A stretch of 64,000 nt of DNA from Hymenobacter piscis. Lineage in GTDB: Bacteria > Bacteroidota > Bacteroidia > Cytophagales > Hymenobacteraceae. Positions 8,907 through 17,082 of this stretch are shown here, piece after piece. Below the pieces are notes generated by a model. The model saw nothing but the letters and a program-made list of their open reading frames with translations, did not search any database and was not told the DNA's origin. Location of the stretch: positions 310,001 through 374,000 of the forward strand of contig NZ_JAHHZN010000002.1 of NCBI RefSeq assembly GCF_018760735.1. Reading direction: 5' to 3'. Positions within the stretch are counted from its first letter, which is position 1. Every line of letters begins with the position of its first letter. Both the position numbers and the translations under genes were made by a program.

Positions 8907-10529
8907 ATGCGCTTTCTTTTCTTCCTGACTACCGCGGCGGCGGGCCTGAGTGGCTGCGCGGCCATCAGCTCGCCCGAGGGCGGTACCCGCGACACGACGC
9001 CGCCCAAGCTGGTGAGCACTACGCCCGCCAACGGGTCCCGCAACGTGAGCGGCCAGAGCGTACGGCTGGAGTTCTCGGAGCAGGTGCAGGTGAAGGATCT
9101 GGCCAAAAACCTCATCGTGGCCCCGCTGCTCGACGCCGATAACCCCTACAAACTGCGCGAAGACCGCACGGCCGTTACCCTCACCTTCGAGAAGCCCTTC
9201 GCTCCGAACACAACCTACTCGTTTAACTTCGGGGAAGCCATCAGTGACATCACTGAGAGCAACAAGGCCGCTAACGCCCGGGTGAGCTTCAGCACCGGCC
9301 CCGAGCTGGACTCGGCCGCGGTGCGGGGCACGGTGGTGGGCGTGCTCAGCCAGCAGCCGGCCGAGAACGTATCGGTGGTGCTTTATCCTGAAGCCGACAC
9401 GGCCAACATCCGCCGCGGCCGGCCCTATTACCTGGCCCGCACCGACAAAGAAGGCCGCTTCGAGCTCAATTACCTCAAGGCCGGCCGCTACCGCGCCTAC
9501 GCCCTGGCCGACAAGAATCAGAACAACCGCTACGAGGAGCCCGAGCTCATTGGCTACCTGCCCGACCTGCTCACGGTCGGCCCCGGCGGCGGCCCCGACA
9601 GCCTGCGCTTCCTGCTCACCCGCCCCGATACCCGCCGCCCGCTCGTGACGGCCCAGAAAGCCAGCCCCACCGACCTGCGGGTGAGCTACAGCGAAGGGCT
9701 GACTCAGGCCGTACTCACCCCCCTGGGGGCGGCGGCGGCCCCCGCTGCCCTCAACGAAGCCGTGCAACTCACCGAGCGCGGCCGCACGGTGGTACTCTTC
9801 CGGACGCCGGATCTGACCGAAGGGCGCTACCTGCTGGCCGCCACCGACAGCGCCGGCAACCCCGGCCGCGACACGCTGACGGTAAAGTTCGCCGAAGCGC
9901 CGAAAGTAACGCCCAAACCGGCTCCGAAATACACGGTGGCCGGCAGCCCCCGGGAAGTGTATCGCCAGGGCCAGGTGCAGTTTGAGTTCTCCGAACCGCT
10001 GCGCCTCGTGCCCGGTAAGCCCATCGGCACGCTGGTAGAAGACTCCCTGAAGCGCCGTCCCCTGCGCCTGCCCCAGGACGGCTCCCTTAGTCCCGACCGC
10101 ACCACCTTGGCCCTGAACCTGAATACCAGCGCCCGTAAAACCGTCACCTTTATTCTCGACAGCGCGGTGGTCCGCGGTGTTACGGGCCAGTCCCTGGGGT
10201 TGAAACCGCTGAAATTGCCCGTCGTGGAGCAAACCACCACCGGCACGCTCAGCGGCCCCGTGCAGACTACGGCCAAACGCTACTGGGTGCAGCTGCTGGA
10301 TGAGCGCGGCCAGGTGCAGCAAACCCTCGACAGTCCCCAAGGCACTTACCGCTTCGATAACCTGCCCCCCGGAACGTACCGCCTGCGCGTGCTCCTGGAC
10401 CAGAATCAGGACGGGCGCTGGCAGGGCGGTGCCCCCGACCTGCGCACGCCACCCGAGCCGGTGTATCTGCTGCCCAAAACCATCCAGATTCGCTCCAACT
10501 TTGATAACGTGGAAACCCTGAGCTTCTAG
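8907..10529 (+). CDS. Ig-like (Big_5) domain lipoprotein
   Basis: A 540-residue exported protein. It starts MRFLFFL and has a lipobox LSGC with Cys17, so it is probably a lipoprotein. The sequence PPKLVSTTPANGSRNV followed by 'LEFSEQVQVKDL' is a bacterial Ig-like Big_5 domain, covering residues about 33-130. Beta-rich repeats and a C-terminal carboxypeptidase-regulatory-like segment (RFDNLPPGTYRLRVLLD) follow. Bacteroidota genomes usually have one such protein, of unknown role at the cell surface. The upstream GTG at 8853 would hide the signal peptide and is not used. Confidence 0.8.
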   Translation: MRFLFFLTTAAAGLSGCAAISSPEGGTRDTTPPKLVSTTPANGSRNVSGQSVRLEFSEQVQVKDLAKNLIVAPLLDADNPYKLREDRTAVTLTFEKPFAPNTTYSFNFGEAISDITESNKAANARVSFSTGPELDSAAVRGTVVGVLSQQPAENVSVVLYPEADTANIRRGRPYYLARTDKEGRFELNYLKAGRYRAYALADKNQNNRYEEPELIGYLPDLLTVGPGGGPDSLRFLLTRPDTRRPLVTAQKASPTDLRVSYSEGLTQAVLTPLGAAAAPAALNEAVQLTERGRTVVLFRTPDLTEGRYLLAATDSAGNPGRDTLTVKFAEAPKVTPKPAPKYTVAGSPREVYRQGQVQFEFSEPLRLVPGKPIGTLVEDSLKRRPLRLPQDGSLSPDRTTLALNLNTSARKTVTFILDSAVVRGVTGQSLGLKPLKLPVVEQTTTGTLSGPVQTTAKRYWVQLLDERGQVQQTLDSPQGTYRFDNLPPGTYRLRVLLDQNQDGRWQGGAPDLRTPPEPVYLLPKTIQIRSNFDNVETLSF

Positions 10530-10577
10530 GCAGACCCGGAGCCCGGATCATCCGTTCCGCTGCACAATACCTGCCAG

Positions 10578-10629
10578 GCCGTTGGGCCGGCAACAGCATG
10601 CCTCGGCGTGGTGTTGCCGGCCCAACGGC
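10578..10629. repeat. Perfect 18-bp inverted repeat at the edge of the origin region
   Basis: Arms 10578-10595 and 10612-10629 (core GTTGGGCCGGCAACA) pair perfectly over a 16-base loop. There is no T-run. It may terminate transcription of the Ig-like gene before the origin region. Confidence 0.75.
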
Positions 10630-10940
10630 TTTCTGCGCGCTGGCTTCGGTCGGCCAGGGGCTACGGAAGGAGGTTCCCGCTGCGCACCACCGCTTGGCAG
10701 TACGGCATGGCTGCTGGTGGGCCACGGCGCATCCAAGGGTGCTATTCCTGCCCTTACCGTGGCCCGCCCGCCTCGGATGGTAGCCGGCCCAAGGTAGCTG
10801 GAGCCGGCCTGACGGGCGGAAAGAGGCAAACCAGCTAAAGTCCTACTTGTGCCTATATAGCGTACGGGCGGCAAAGATATCCACACTGCAAATCGGGGCC
10901 TGGGGCGTCGGAAGAGCATATCGGGGCCTTCCGGGAAACG
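10630..10940. other. Non-coding stretch with no recognised element
   Basis: Several short overlapping frames exist on both strands but none has coding character, a plausible start or a family resemblance. I see no RNA gene here. Confidence 0.5.
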
Positions 10941-11584
10941 TAATCCACATAGTTTTCCACGAATCTGAAGCTTGGGAGCATAACCTGTGGATAATGGTGG
11001 GGAAACCTGGGGATAATGCGTGGAGAACTTGCGGACAAGTTTTTTTGGTTGTTCAACCCGCTCCACAGGGGGTACTTTACCCACATGAGCGGTGGATAGA
11101 GGTGGATAACTTTCCCCCGAAAATCCCACAATCCACACTCGGGCAAGGCTGTGGATTGTGGATTTCTGGATAAGTCCTGTGGATTGTTAAAAACTATGAT
11201 AATCGTCTGATAAACAACAAGTTATTATCCACACCCCCTGTTGATGGACGGTGGATAAGTCCGTTCTTGTACACATGTTATCCCACTCGTGGATAACTCC
11301 TGATTCTTATCCACTTATCAACACCCCTAATGATGGGGGACAAAAAGAATTTATTTAAAAAAAGAATCTTAAAAGTTATTAACCCTGTGGATAAGCGGCC
11401 CGGGTTTCCCGCTCCTGCTGCTGACCAGTCCGGCCAGGCAACGCAAGGCTGCCGGGCAGTTCCCCCACCGGACTCGCGCCCGACTGGGGGCTGGCCATCG
11501 GGGAAAATCCCGGTATGAAAAAAAGGAGGCACTTATTCACTTGGCCTGAAGAAGTTATCCACCAAAACGACGGCGTTATCCACT
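10941..11584. other. oriC: Candidate chromosomal replication origin (oriC)
   Basis: Exact DnaA boxes TTATCCACA/TGTGGATAA are at 10986-10994, 11225-11233 and 11386-11394. One-mismatch boxes are at 10941, 11008, 11101, 11165, 11250, 11288, 11307, 11555 and 11576. Two more exact boxes lie at 12819-12827 and 12845-12853. The block 11342-11381 is almost pure A/T in a GC-rich genome and would suit the DNA unwinding element. mnmG is 3.4 kb to the left; recF, the DUF721 gene and a parS-type site are within 27 kb to the right. GC skew was not computed, and gene strand does not flip here. Confidence 0.8.
11342..11381. other. AT-rich block, candidate DNA unwinding element
   Basis: Forty bases with only four G or C, lying between DnaA boxes at 11307 and 11386. 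Its composition is unlike everything within several kb. Confidence 0.6.
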
Positions 11585-11682
11585 GTTTTGGGGAATCGGG
11601 GACCCGGGAGGCAGCCCCCGGGGCAGTCGGCTCGTATAAAAATGCCCTGCTCAGGGTGCCTGCGCCCGTTATCCCCACTGCC

Positions 11683-12174
11683 ATGCCCTTCGATTACACC
11701 CTGGACTTTCAGACGGTTGATTTCCGCCAGCGCCCCGAACTGTACCGGGTGGGCAAGGGCGAGCAGGGCGTACTGCTGGTGCAGCCTTATAAAGGCGAGA
11801 TTCTGCCCCACTGGCGCTTCCGCACCCCGGAAGTGGCCCGGGAGTCGGCCGATACGATTTACGGGCTGTTTGAGGCCTATCTGCGGGCTCAGGACTTTGT
11901 GGGGGCCGACATGGCCCGTAAGTTTCTGCAGATGGGCTACACCCGGGCCCGGCGCTACGCCAACCACCGGGGTGGGAAAAAATATGCGGGCCCCGTACCG
12001 GCCGATAAGAAAGGCCAGAGCGGAGCCCACGGCCGCGAGGAACTGCCCCGCTCGCCCGAAGATGCCGTAAAAGCCGAAGCGGCGGCCATTTTTAAGGCCC
12101 GCTGGGACGAGGCCCGTGCTCATCCCGGCTACCAGGCCCAGCGCGCCGCCTTTGAGCAGCGCTACGGCAAGTAA
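11683..12174 (+). CDS. DUF4385 family protein
   Basis: A 163-residue soluble protein. Segments such as DFRQRPELYRVGKGEQGVLL, 'EILPHWRF' and 'DMARKFLQMGYTRARRYANH' are strongly typical of DUF4385, a small family found in bacteria and some phages with no assigned function. The ATG at 11683 starts the conserved core; the longer frame from 11515 would run through two DnaA-like boxes and is rejected. The many Arg and aromatic residues in the conserved block hint at nucleic-acid binding, but this is only inference. Confidence 0.8.
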   Translation: MPFDYTLDFQTVDFRQRPELYRVGKGEQGVLLVQPYKGEILPHWRFRTPEVARESADTIYGLFEAYLRAQDFVGADMARKFLQMGYTRARRYANHRGGKKYAGPVPADKKGQSGAHGREELPRSPEDAVKAEAAAIFKARWDEARAHPGYQAQRAAFEQRYGK

Positions 12175-12328
12175 TTTTGCAGTGTGCCTTCAGCTGAGAA
12201 GGATTAGCTGTTAGCTTTGGCCCTTGACCCTTAAAAAAACGTTAGCTGGTTCAGCGGCCCATCATTGGCCGTCAGCCGCTTTCCACTGAAAGCACCATTC
12301 TTCACCCTCTCTTACCATTCCCCCGGCA

Positions 12329-12811
12329 ATGCAGACATCCGCCCCCAACTCCAGCACCGAAGAAAACGAAATCAGCCTCGGCATCGGCATGGGTCCGCTC
12401 AAGTTCGGCGCCTCCATGGACGAGGTGCGCGCCCTGATGGGCGAGCCCGAAGAAATAGAAGAGTCGGACGACGACGACGAGTTTGAGCACCAGGCCTGGA
12501 ACTACCTCGAAGAAGGCTACTCGCTCTACTTCGACCGCGAGGACGACTACCGCCTGAGCTGCATCGAAACCGACCATCCCGGCATCCGCCTCTACGGCGA
12601 AGCCATTCACGGCAAAAGCCCCGAGGAAATTCAGGCCCTCATGAAGCGCCACGGCCACGAGCAAAGCGAAGTGGAGAAAATGGACACCGGCGAGATGCGC
12701 ATTTCCTACGAAAAGGAAATGATTGATCTGTACTTCGACGAAAACGAGCTGCAGTTTGTCAACTTCGGCGTCTTCATCGATGAGGATCTGGAGGTACAGT
12801 GGCCCGCCTAG
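12329..12811 (+). CDS. Conserved acidic hypothetical protein
   Basis: A 160-residue acidic cytosolic protein with no signal peptide. The opening LGIGMGPLKFGASMDEVRALMGEP resembles the 'G-x-x-x-E-V-x-x-x-x-G-x-P' start of SmpA/OmlA-like folds, and a second weaker copy of the pattern may lie in residues 85-130. I do not recognise a named family. It sits between the origin cluster and two exact DnaA boxes immediately downstream, but nothing in the protein links it to replication. Confidence 0.65.
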   Translation: MQTSAPNSSTEENEISLGIGMGPLKFGASMDEVRALMGEPEEIEESDDDDEFEHQAWNYLEEGYSLYFDREDDYRLSCIETDHPGIRLYGEAIHGKSPEEIQALMKRHGHEQSEVEKMDTGEMRISYEKEMIDLYFDENELQFVNFGVFIDEDLEVQWPA

Positions 12812-12818
12812 TTCGGAG

Positions 12819-12853
12819 TTATCCACAAAATGCCCTGAAAAAGCTGTGGATAA
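12819..12853. promoter_or_regulatory. Pair of exact DnaA boxes in opposite orientation
   Basis: TTATCCACA at 12819-12827 and TGTGGATAA at 12845-12853, separated by 17 bp, just after a stop codon and 1.4 kb from the main cluster. Confidence 0.75.
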
Positions 12854-12955
12854 GTTGACAACTCACTAATAATCCGGAGTTTTCAACAACGCTTCCCGAT
12901 TTGGAGCACTGGTCAGGCAAGTTTCACACGGCCCTGATACTCAGCCCACCCATGC

Positions 12956-12987
12956 AAAAAGGCCCGCCGAAACCGGCGGGCCTTTTT
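12956..12987. terminator. Bidirectional terminator between convergent genes
   Basis: AAAAAGGCCCGCC and its complement GGCGGGCCTTTTT flank a 6-base loop. It serves the + gene ending at 12811 and the - strand phosphate transporter. Confidence 0.9.
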
Positions 12988-13026
12988 GTGTAATTTCAAG
13001 ACGCAGTCGAATATTCCGGTAAGGTT

Positions 13027-14433
13027 TTAGGAGGGCATCAGGGCCCGCAGCAGCAGGAACAGTCCCCCCGACAGGGTCATCGTGACGGGCAGGGTGAGCA
13101 CCCAGGCCAGTCCGATGTTGCGCACCATCTGGGGGTTGAGGTTCTTGATGCCGCGGTTGGCCACCATGCTGCCCGCAATAGCCGACGACAGCACGTGGGT
13201 GGTGGAGGAGGGCAGCCCCAGGGCCGAGCTGGCCCCGATCATGGAGGCCGCTACCAGCTCCGAGGAAGCGCCCTGGGCGTAGGTCAGGTGCTCCTTGCCG
13301 ATTCGTTCCCCAATAGTTTTCACGATGCGCTGCCAGCCCACCATAGTGCCGATGCCGAGCGAAAGCGACACGATGACGAACACCCAGGTGGGCGCGTAAT
13401 CGGTGAAGCCCTTCATATCAGCCAACCCCGTCGACAGCGTGTCCCGGTCGAGGGTGCTCAGGCGCACTTTGTCGCTGTTCTGGATTTTTTTGGCGCGGTC
13501 GGAGAGCAGCAGAATGGCTTTGCGGATATCAAAGCGAGCCTGCTGGGGCAACTGCTCCAGGGTCTGGGCCCCGGCGAAAATCTGGTCCAGCCGGTCGGTC
13601 TGTACCCGAATGTCAGCTACCGTTTTCTTGTCTACCACGCTCAGCTCGTTCACGTTCACGCGGCTCATCACCTGCTCCACGCGCACCAGGGAGTCGCGCA
13701 TATCGAGCGGGTTTTTGCTCTGGTCGAGGGCGAAGTAGGAGGGCACGATGCCAATGAGAATGAGCATCACCAGGCCCACGCCCTTCTGGCCGTCGTTGGA
13801 GCCGTGGAAGTAGCTCACCAGCGTACAGGTCACCACCAGCGTGAGGCGAATCCAGAGGGGTGGGGGCTTGCGCTTGTGGGGTTCCTTGAAGATAACCTTG
13901 CTGGTGGACACCCGCTTGAGGATGAACATGAGCAGGATGGTGAGCGTGAAACCGAACACCGGACCCACAATCAGGGCCAGACCCGCTTCCCCGGCCTTGG
14001 CCCAGTTTACGGCCGCGTTATTGACGCCGGGCAGCAGGCTGTAGGCAATGCCCACGCCCAGGATGGACCCGATCAGGGCGTGCGACGACGAGGAGGGCAG
14101 GCCGTAGTACCAGGTGCCCACGTTCCAGATGATGGCCCCCACGATGAGGGCGCCCACCATGGCAATGCCGTGGTACACGTTCTGATCCACGAGGCTCTCC
14201 ACGGGCAGCAGGTACACAATGCCCATGGCCACGGCAATACCGCCGGTGAGTACCCCGATAAAGTTCCAGAACGCCGACCAGACCACGGCCACCCAGGGCC
14301 GCAGGGCGTTGGTGTAAATAACGGTAGCCACGGCGTTGGCCGTGTCGTGGAAACCGTTGACGAATTCAAATGCGCAGGCCGCCATCAGGCACAAGACCAG
14401 TAGCAGCAGCACATGAGGCTCTAAGCCAAACAT
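13027..14433 (-). CDS. Inorganic phosphate transporter, Pit family
   Basis: A 468-residue membrane protein that imports phosphate, probably as a metal-phosphate complex with protons or sodium. The Pit signature FVNGFHDTANAVATVIYTNA is near residues 24-43, with a second half-repeat containing 'ASSALGLPSSTTHVLSSAI'. Membrane segments fill both ends, and a hydrophilic loop of about 100 residues separates the two halves. The canonical TTG-N19-TACCTTTG promoter lies 35 bp upstream. No PhoU-like Pit accessory gene is adjacent, although Bacteroidota often have one. Confidence 0.92.
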   Translation of the reverse strand: MFGLEPHVLLLLVLCLMAACAFEFVNGFHDTANAVATVIYTNALRPWVAVVWSAFWNFIGVLTGGIAVAMGIVYLLPVESLVDQNVYHGIAMVGALIVGAIIWNVGTWYYGLPSSSSHALIGSILGVGIAYSLLPGVNNAAVNWAKAGEAGLALIVGPVFGFTLTILLMFILKRVSTSKVIFKEPHKRKPPPLWIRLTLVVTCTLVSYFHGSNDGQKGVGLVMLILIGIVPSYFALDQSKNPLDMRDSLVRVEQVMSRVNVNELSVVDKKTVADIRVQTDRLDQIFAGAQTLEQLPQQARFDIRKAILLLSDRAKKIQNSDKVRLSTLDRDTLSTGLADMKGFTDYAPTWVFVIVSLSLGIGTMVGWQRIVKTIGERIGKEHLTYAQGASSELVAASMIGASSALGLPSSTTHVLSSAIAGSMVANRGIKNLNPQMVRNIGLAWVLTLPVTMTLSGGLFLLLRALMPS

Positions 14434-14468
14434 ACAAGGGGGATTGGTGAGGATTCAGTTTCGGCAAC

Positions 14469-14498
14469 CAAAGGTACTGCCGCCCTAAGGGGGCGCAA
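14469..14498 (-). promoter_or_regulatory. Canonical Bacteroidota promoter for the phosphate transporter
   Basis: On the - strand, TTG (14498-14496), a 19-bp spacer and TACCTTTG (14476-14469) match the Bacteroidota primary sigma consensus. The start codon is 35 bp downstream. Confidence 0.75.
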
Positions 14499-14666
14499 GA
14501 TTATGAAATTGTTACCGCACTGCCCGAAGGCCCGGCGAGTTGAGCCGCTAAACGCAGCCTGCTCATATTGGTTGAGCTAGTTGCCCCGGCGTGCCTAAAT
14601 TCCTGACTGGCAGGTTTTCAGGGCTATTTCTGTTGGCCCGGCTAGGCTTCTAGTGCGGGCTTTAGC

Positions 14667-14674
14667 TACTTTTG
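14667..14674 (+). promoter_or_regulatory. -7 motif TACTTTTG upstream of glyS
   Basis: Matches TAnnTTTG. It lies 122 bp before the chosen glyS start. A weak inverted repeat GTGAGAAG (14688) / CTTCTCAC (14754) falls in the leader. Confidence 0.4.
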
Positions 14675-14796
14675 CCCCAGTTCAGGCGTGAGAAGCGAGA
14701 AACAAGGCGCAAATGGAAACGGGCCTTCGGACCGGAGTACCCCAGGCTGGCTCCTTCTCACCTCTCCCTACCTGCCTCTCCCTTCTCTATTATAAC

Positions 14797-16323
14797 ATGA
14801 GCAACGAGCCCAAATCTGCCGCGCCTACCACCGAGGGTACGCTGGCCAATATCGTGTCGCACGCCAAGGAATACGGCTTCGTGTTCCAGTCATCGGAAAT
14901 CTACGACGGCCTGGCCGCCGTCTACGACTACGGTCCCAACGGCGTGGAGCTCAAAAACAACCTCAAGCAGCTCTGGTGGAAGGCCATGACCCAGCTGCAC
15001 CAGAACGTGGTGGGCATCGATGCGGCCATCTTCATGCACCCGCTCACCTGGAAAGCCTCCGGCCACGTCGACGGCTTCTCCGACCCCATGATTGATAACC
15101 TCGACAGCAAGAAGCGCTACCGCGCCGACGTGCTGCTCGAGGACAAGGCCGCCGAGTACGAGAAGAACGGCGAGCTGGCCCGGGCCGAAACCCTGCTGGC
15201 CGAAATGGGCCGCCTGCTCACGAGCGAGGATCTGGCCGGCGTCAAGCAGCTCATCCTCGACGAGAAAATCGTCTGCCCCGTCAGCAAAACCGGCAACTGG
15301 ACCGACGTGCGCCAGTTCAACCTCATGTTCTCGACCCAGGTGGGGGCCGTGGCTGAGGATTCGAGCCAGATTTACCTGCGCCCCGAAACGGCCCAGGGCA
15401 TCTTCGTCAACTTCCTGAACGTGCAGAAGTCGGCCCGCCAGAAGGTGCCGTTTGGCATTGCCCAGATCGGCAAGGCCTTCCGCAACGAGATTGTGGCCCG
15501 GCAGTTCATCTTCCGCATGCGGGAGTTCGAGCAGATGGAAATGCAGTTTTTCGTGCGCCCCGGCACCGAAGGCGAGTGGTACGAGACCTGGAAGGCCACC
15601 CGCCGCCGCTGGCACGAGGCCCTGGGCCTGCCCGCCGCCAAGCTGCGCTTCCACGACCACGACAAGCTGGCTCACTACGCCAAGGCCGCCGTCGACATCG
15701 AGTTTGAGTTTCCCTTCGGCTTCAAGGAAATCGAGGGCATCCACTCCCGCTCCGATTTCGACCTGACCCAGCACCAGACGCTCAGCCGCAAGAAACAGCA
15801 GTACTTCGACGCCGACATCAACCCCGAAACCGGCAAGGCCTACGGCAACTACGTGCCCTTCGTGGTGGAAACCTCGGTGGGCGCCGACCGCCTGTTCCTG
15901 GCCACGCTCTGCCAGGCCTACCAGGAAGAAACCATTACCGAGGGCGAAGGCGAGCAGCAGCAGACCAAAACCCGTACCCTGCTACGCCTGCACCCGGCCC
16001 TGGCGCCCATCAAGGCGGCCATTTTCCCGCTCGTGAAAAAGGACGGCATGCCTGAAAAGGCCACCGACATCTTCAACTCGCTGCGCCACGATTTCCGCGT
16101 GATTATGGAGGAGCGCGACGCCATCGGCAAGCGCTACACCCGCCAGGACCTGATCGGCACGCCCTTCTGCATCGTGGTCGACGGCCAGACCCTGGAGGAC
16201 GACACCGTCACGGTCCGCCACCGCGACTCCCGCGAGCAGACCCGCATGCCGATTTCGGAGCTGCGCGCCTACATCGGCGAGGCCGTGAGCTTCTCGCGGA
16301 TATTTGAGCAGTTGGAAGGGTAG
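14797..16323 (+). CDS. glyS: Glycyl-tRNA synthetase, single-chain dimeric type
   Basis: Class II synthetase charging tRNA-Gly. At 508 residues it is the alpha2 type, not the alpha2beta2 GlyQ/GlyS type. Motif 2 reads FRNEIVARQFIFRMREFEQM and motif 3 lies around 'VVETSVGADRLFLATLCQAY'; the C-terminal anticodon domain is complete. The ATG at 14797 starts the conserved protein, and the longer frame from 14713 is pyrimidine-rich leader. The stop codon TAG (16321-16323) is the first part of a 44-bp perfect inverted repeat. Confidence 0.96.
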   Translation: MSNEPKSAAPTTEGTLANIVSHAKEYGFVFQSSEIYDGLAAVYDYGPNGVELKNNLKQLWWKAMTQLHQNVVGIDAAIFMHPLTWKASGHVDGFSDPMIDNLDSKKRYRADVLLEDKAAEYEKNGELARAETLLAEMGRLLTSEDLAGVKQLILDEKIVCPVSKTGNWTDVRQFNLMFSTQVGAVAEDSSQIYLRPETAQGIFVNFLNVQKSARQKVPFGIAQIGKAFRNEIVARQFIFRMREFEQMEMQFFVRPGTEGEWYETWKATRRRWHEALGLPAAKLRFHDHDKLAHYAKAAVDIEFEFPFGFKEIEGIHSRSDFDLTQHQTLSRKKQQYFDADINPETGKAYGNYVPFVVETSVGADRLFLATLCQAYQEETITEGEGEQQQTKTRTLLRLHPALAPIKAAIFPLVKKDGMPEKATDIFNSLRHDFRVIMEERDAIGKRYTRQDLIGTPFCIVVDGQTLEDDTVTVRHRDSREQTRMPISELRAYIGEAVSFSRIFEQLEG

Positions 16324-16419
16324 GAAGTTTTTAAGTTAGAAAGTGAAAAAAGGAACGGCTATCCTGCACGAATGCGGATAGCCGTTCCTTTTTTCACTTT
16401 CTAACTTAAAAACTTCCTA
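16321..16419. repeat. 44-bp perfect inverted repeat between convergent genes (octad family, locus A)
   Basis: Arms 16321-16364 and 16376-16419 pair without mismatch over an 11-base spacer. Within the arms 8-bp units repeat (AAGTTAGA, AAGTGAAA), and more units (AACTCATC, AACTTGCT) follow to 16440. The left arm contains the glyS stop codon. It would also be a very strong bidirectional terminator. Confidence 0.95.
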
Positions 16420-16446
16420 ACTCATCAACTTGCTAACCTTCTCAAC

Positions 16447-16845
16447 TCAGTTTTCACTCAGCCACTGGGTGGCGTCGCGGCGGGAGGTGAAGTAGTTGAA
16501 CTCCACCTGGGCCGGGGGCAGGGTGGAGGAAGCAATGGAGGAGCCAATCTGATACTGGTACTGGCCCTCCGACACGACGGCGGCAATGAAGAGCGGGCGG
16601 TCGGGCTGTTCGGCCAGGGCCAGGGTGAGCGGGGCGAGCAGCTCCTCCGCTTCGTCGGTGGGGGGGGCATTGCGTTTCAGATCGAGCAGCAGCTTGCCTA
16701 CGTTATGATGAAGCATTTCTTCCAGGGCCCGCTGGTACGCCTGCCCGAACGACAGGGATAAACGGGTGGCATTGTAGCTAAGGTGCAGGGTTTTAGATAC
16801 CGGATTGTACGTCAGCGACGCGTCTGGCGAATGGTACAGGGTCAT
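16447..16845 (-). CDS. Hypothetical protein, SpoIIAA/STAS-like fold
   Basis: A 132-residue soluble protein. The pattern, a short beta N terminus (LTYNPVSKTLHLSYN), 'LLLDLKRNAPPTDEAEELLAPL', then a beta strand LFIAAVVS and a final helix, fits the small SpoIIAA-like/STAS fold found in many Hymenobacter-like hypothetical proteins. The usual phosphorylatable Ser is not obvious. Start is ATG at 16845; the longer frame adds a spurious hydrophobic leader. It ends in 'DATQWLSEN'. It is convergent with glyS and divergent from the RND exporter. Function unknown. Confidence 0.6.
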   Translation of the reverse strand: MTLYHSPDASLTYNPVSKTLHLSYNATRLSLSFGQAYQRALEEMLHHNVGKLLLDLKRNAPPTDEAEELLAPLTLALAEQPDRPLFIAAVVSEGQYQYQIGSSIASSTLPPAQVEFNYFTSRRDATQWLSEN

Positions 16846-17057
16846 AATGAAAGGAAAAATAACAAGCCAAAACAGGTAAAGTGCAATTGAAGTACTTCGC
16901 AACGGCTTGAAGTGCGCGTAGTTACGACGTATAGGGCATAAAATGTTCCCTATATTCGGAAGAAAAAATGCCTTTTCCAACCGGCCGGCTGTATAGATAG
17001 AAACCGGGCCCGCAGGTTTAACCACTGACGCTCACCCCATACCTGCCCGGGGTTGCG

Positions 17058-17065
17058 TACCTTTG
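17058..17065 (+). promoter_or_regulatory. -7 motif TACCTTTG before the RND exporter
   Basis: Matches TAnnTTTG exactly and ends 17 bp before the ATG at 17083, giving a very short leader. No -33 TTG at the usual spacing. Confidence 0.45.
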
Positions 17066-17082
17066 CTGCATTTTAGCGGCCT

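Noticed and set aside
12329..12811. Immunity protein or antitoxin
   Set aside because: Acidic composition alone is insufficient; no toxin gene is next to it.
16321..16419. Transposon ends
   Set aside because: The arms enclose only 11 bases, with no transposase or target duplication.
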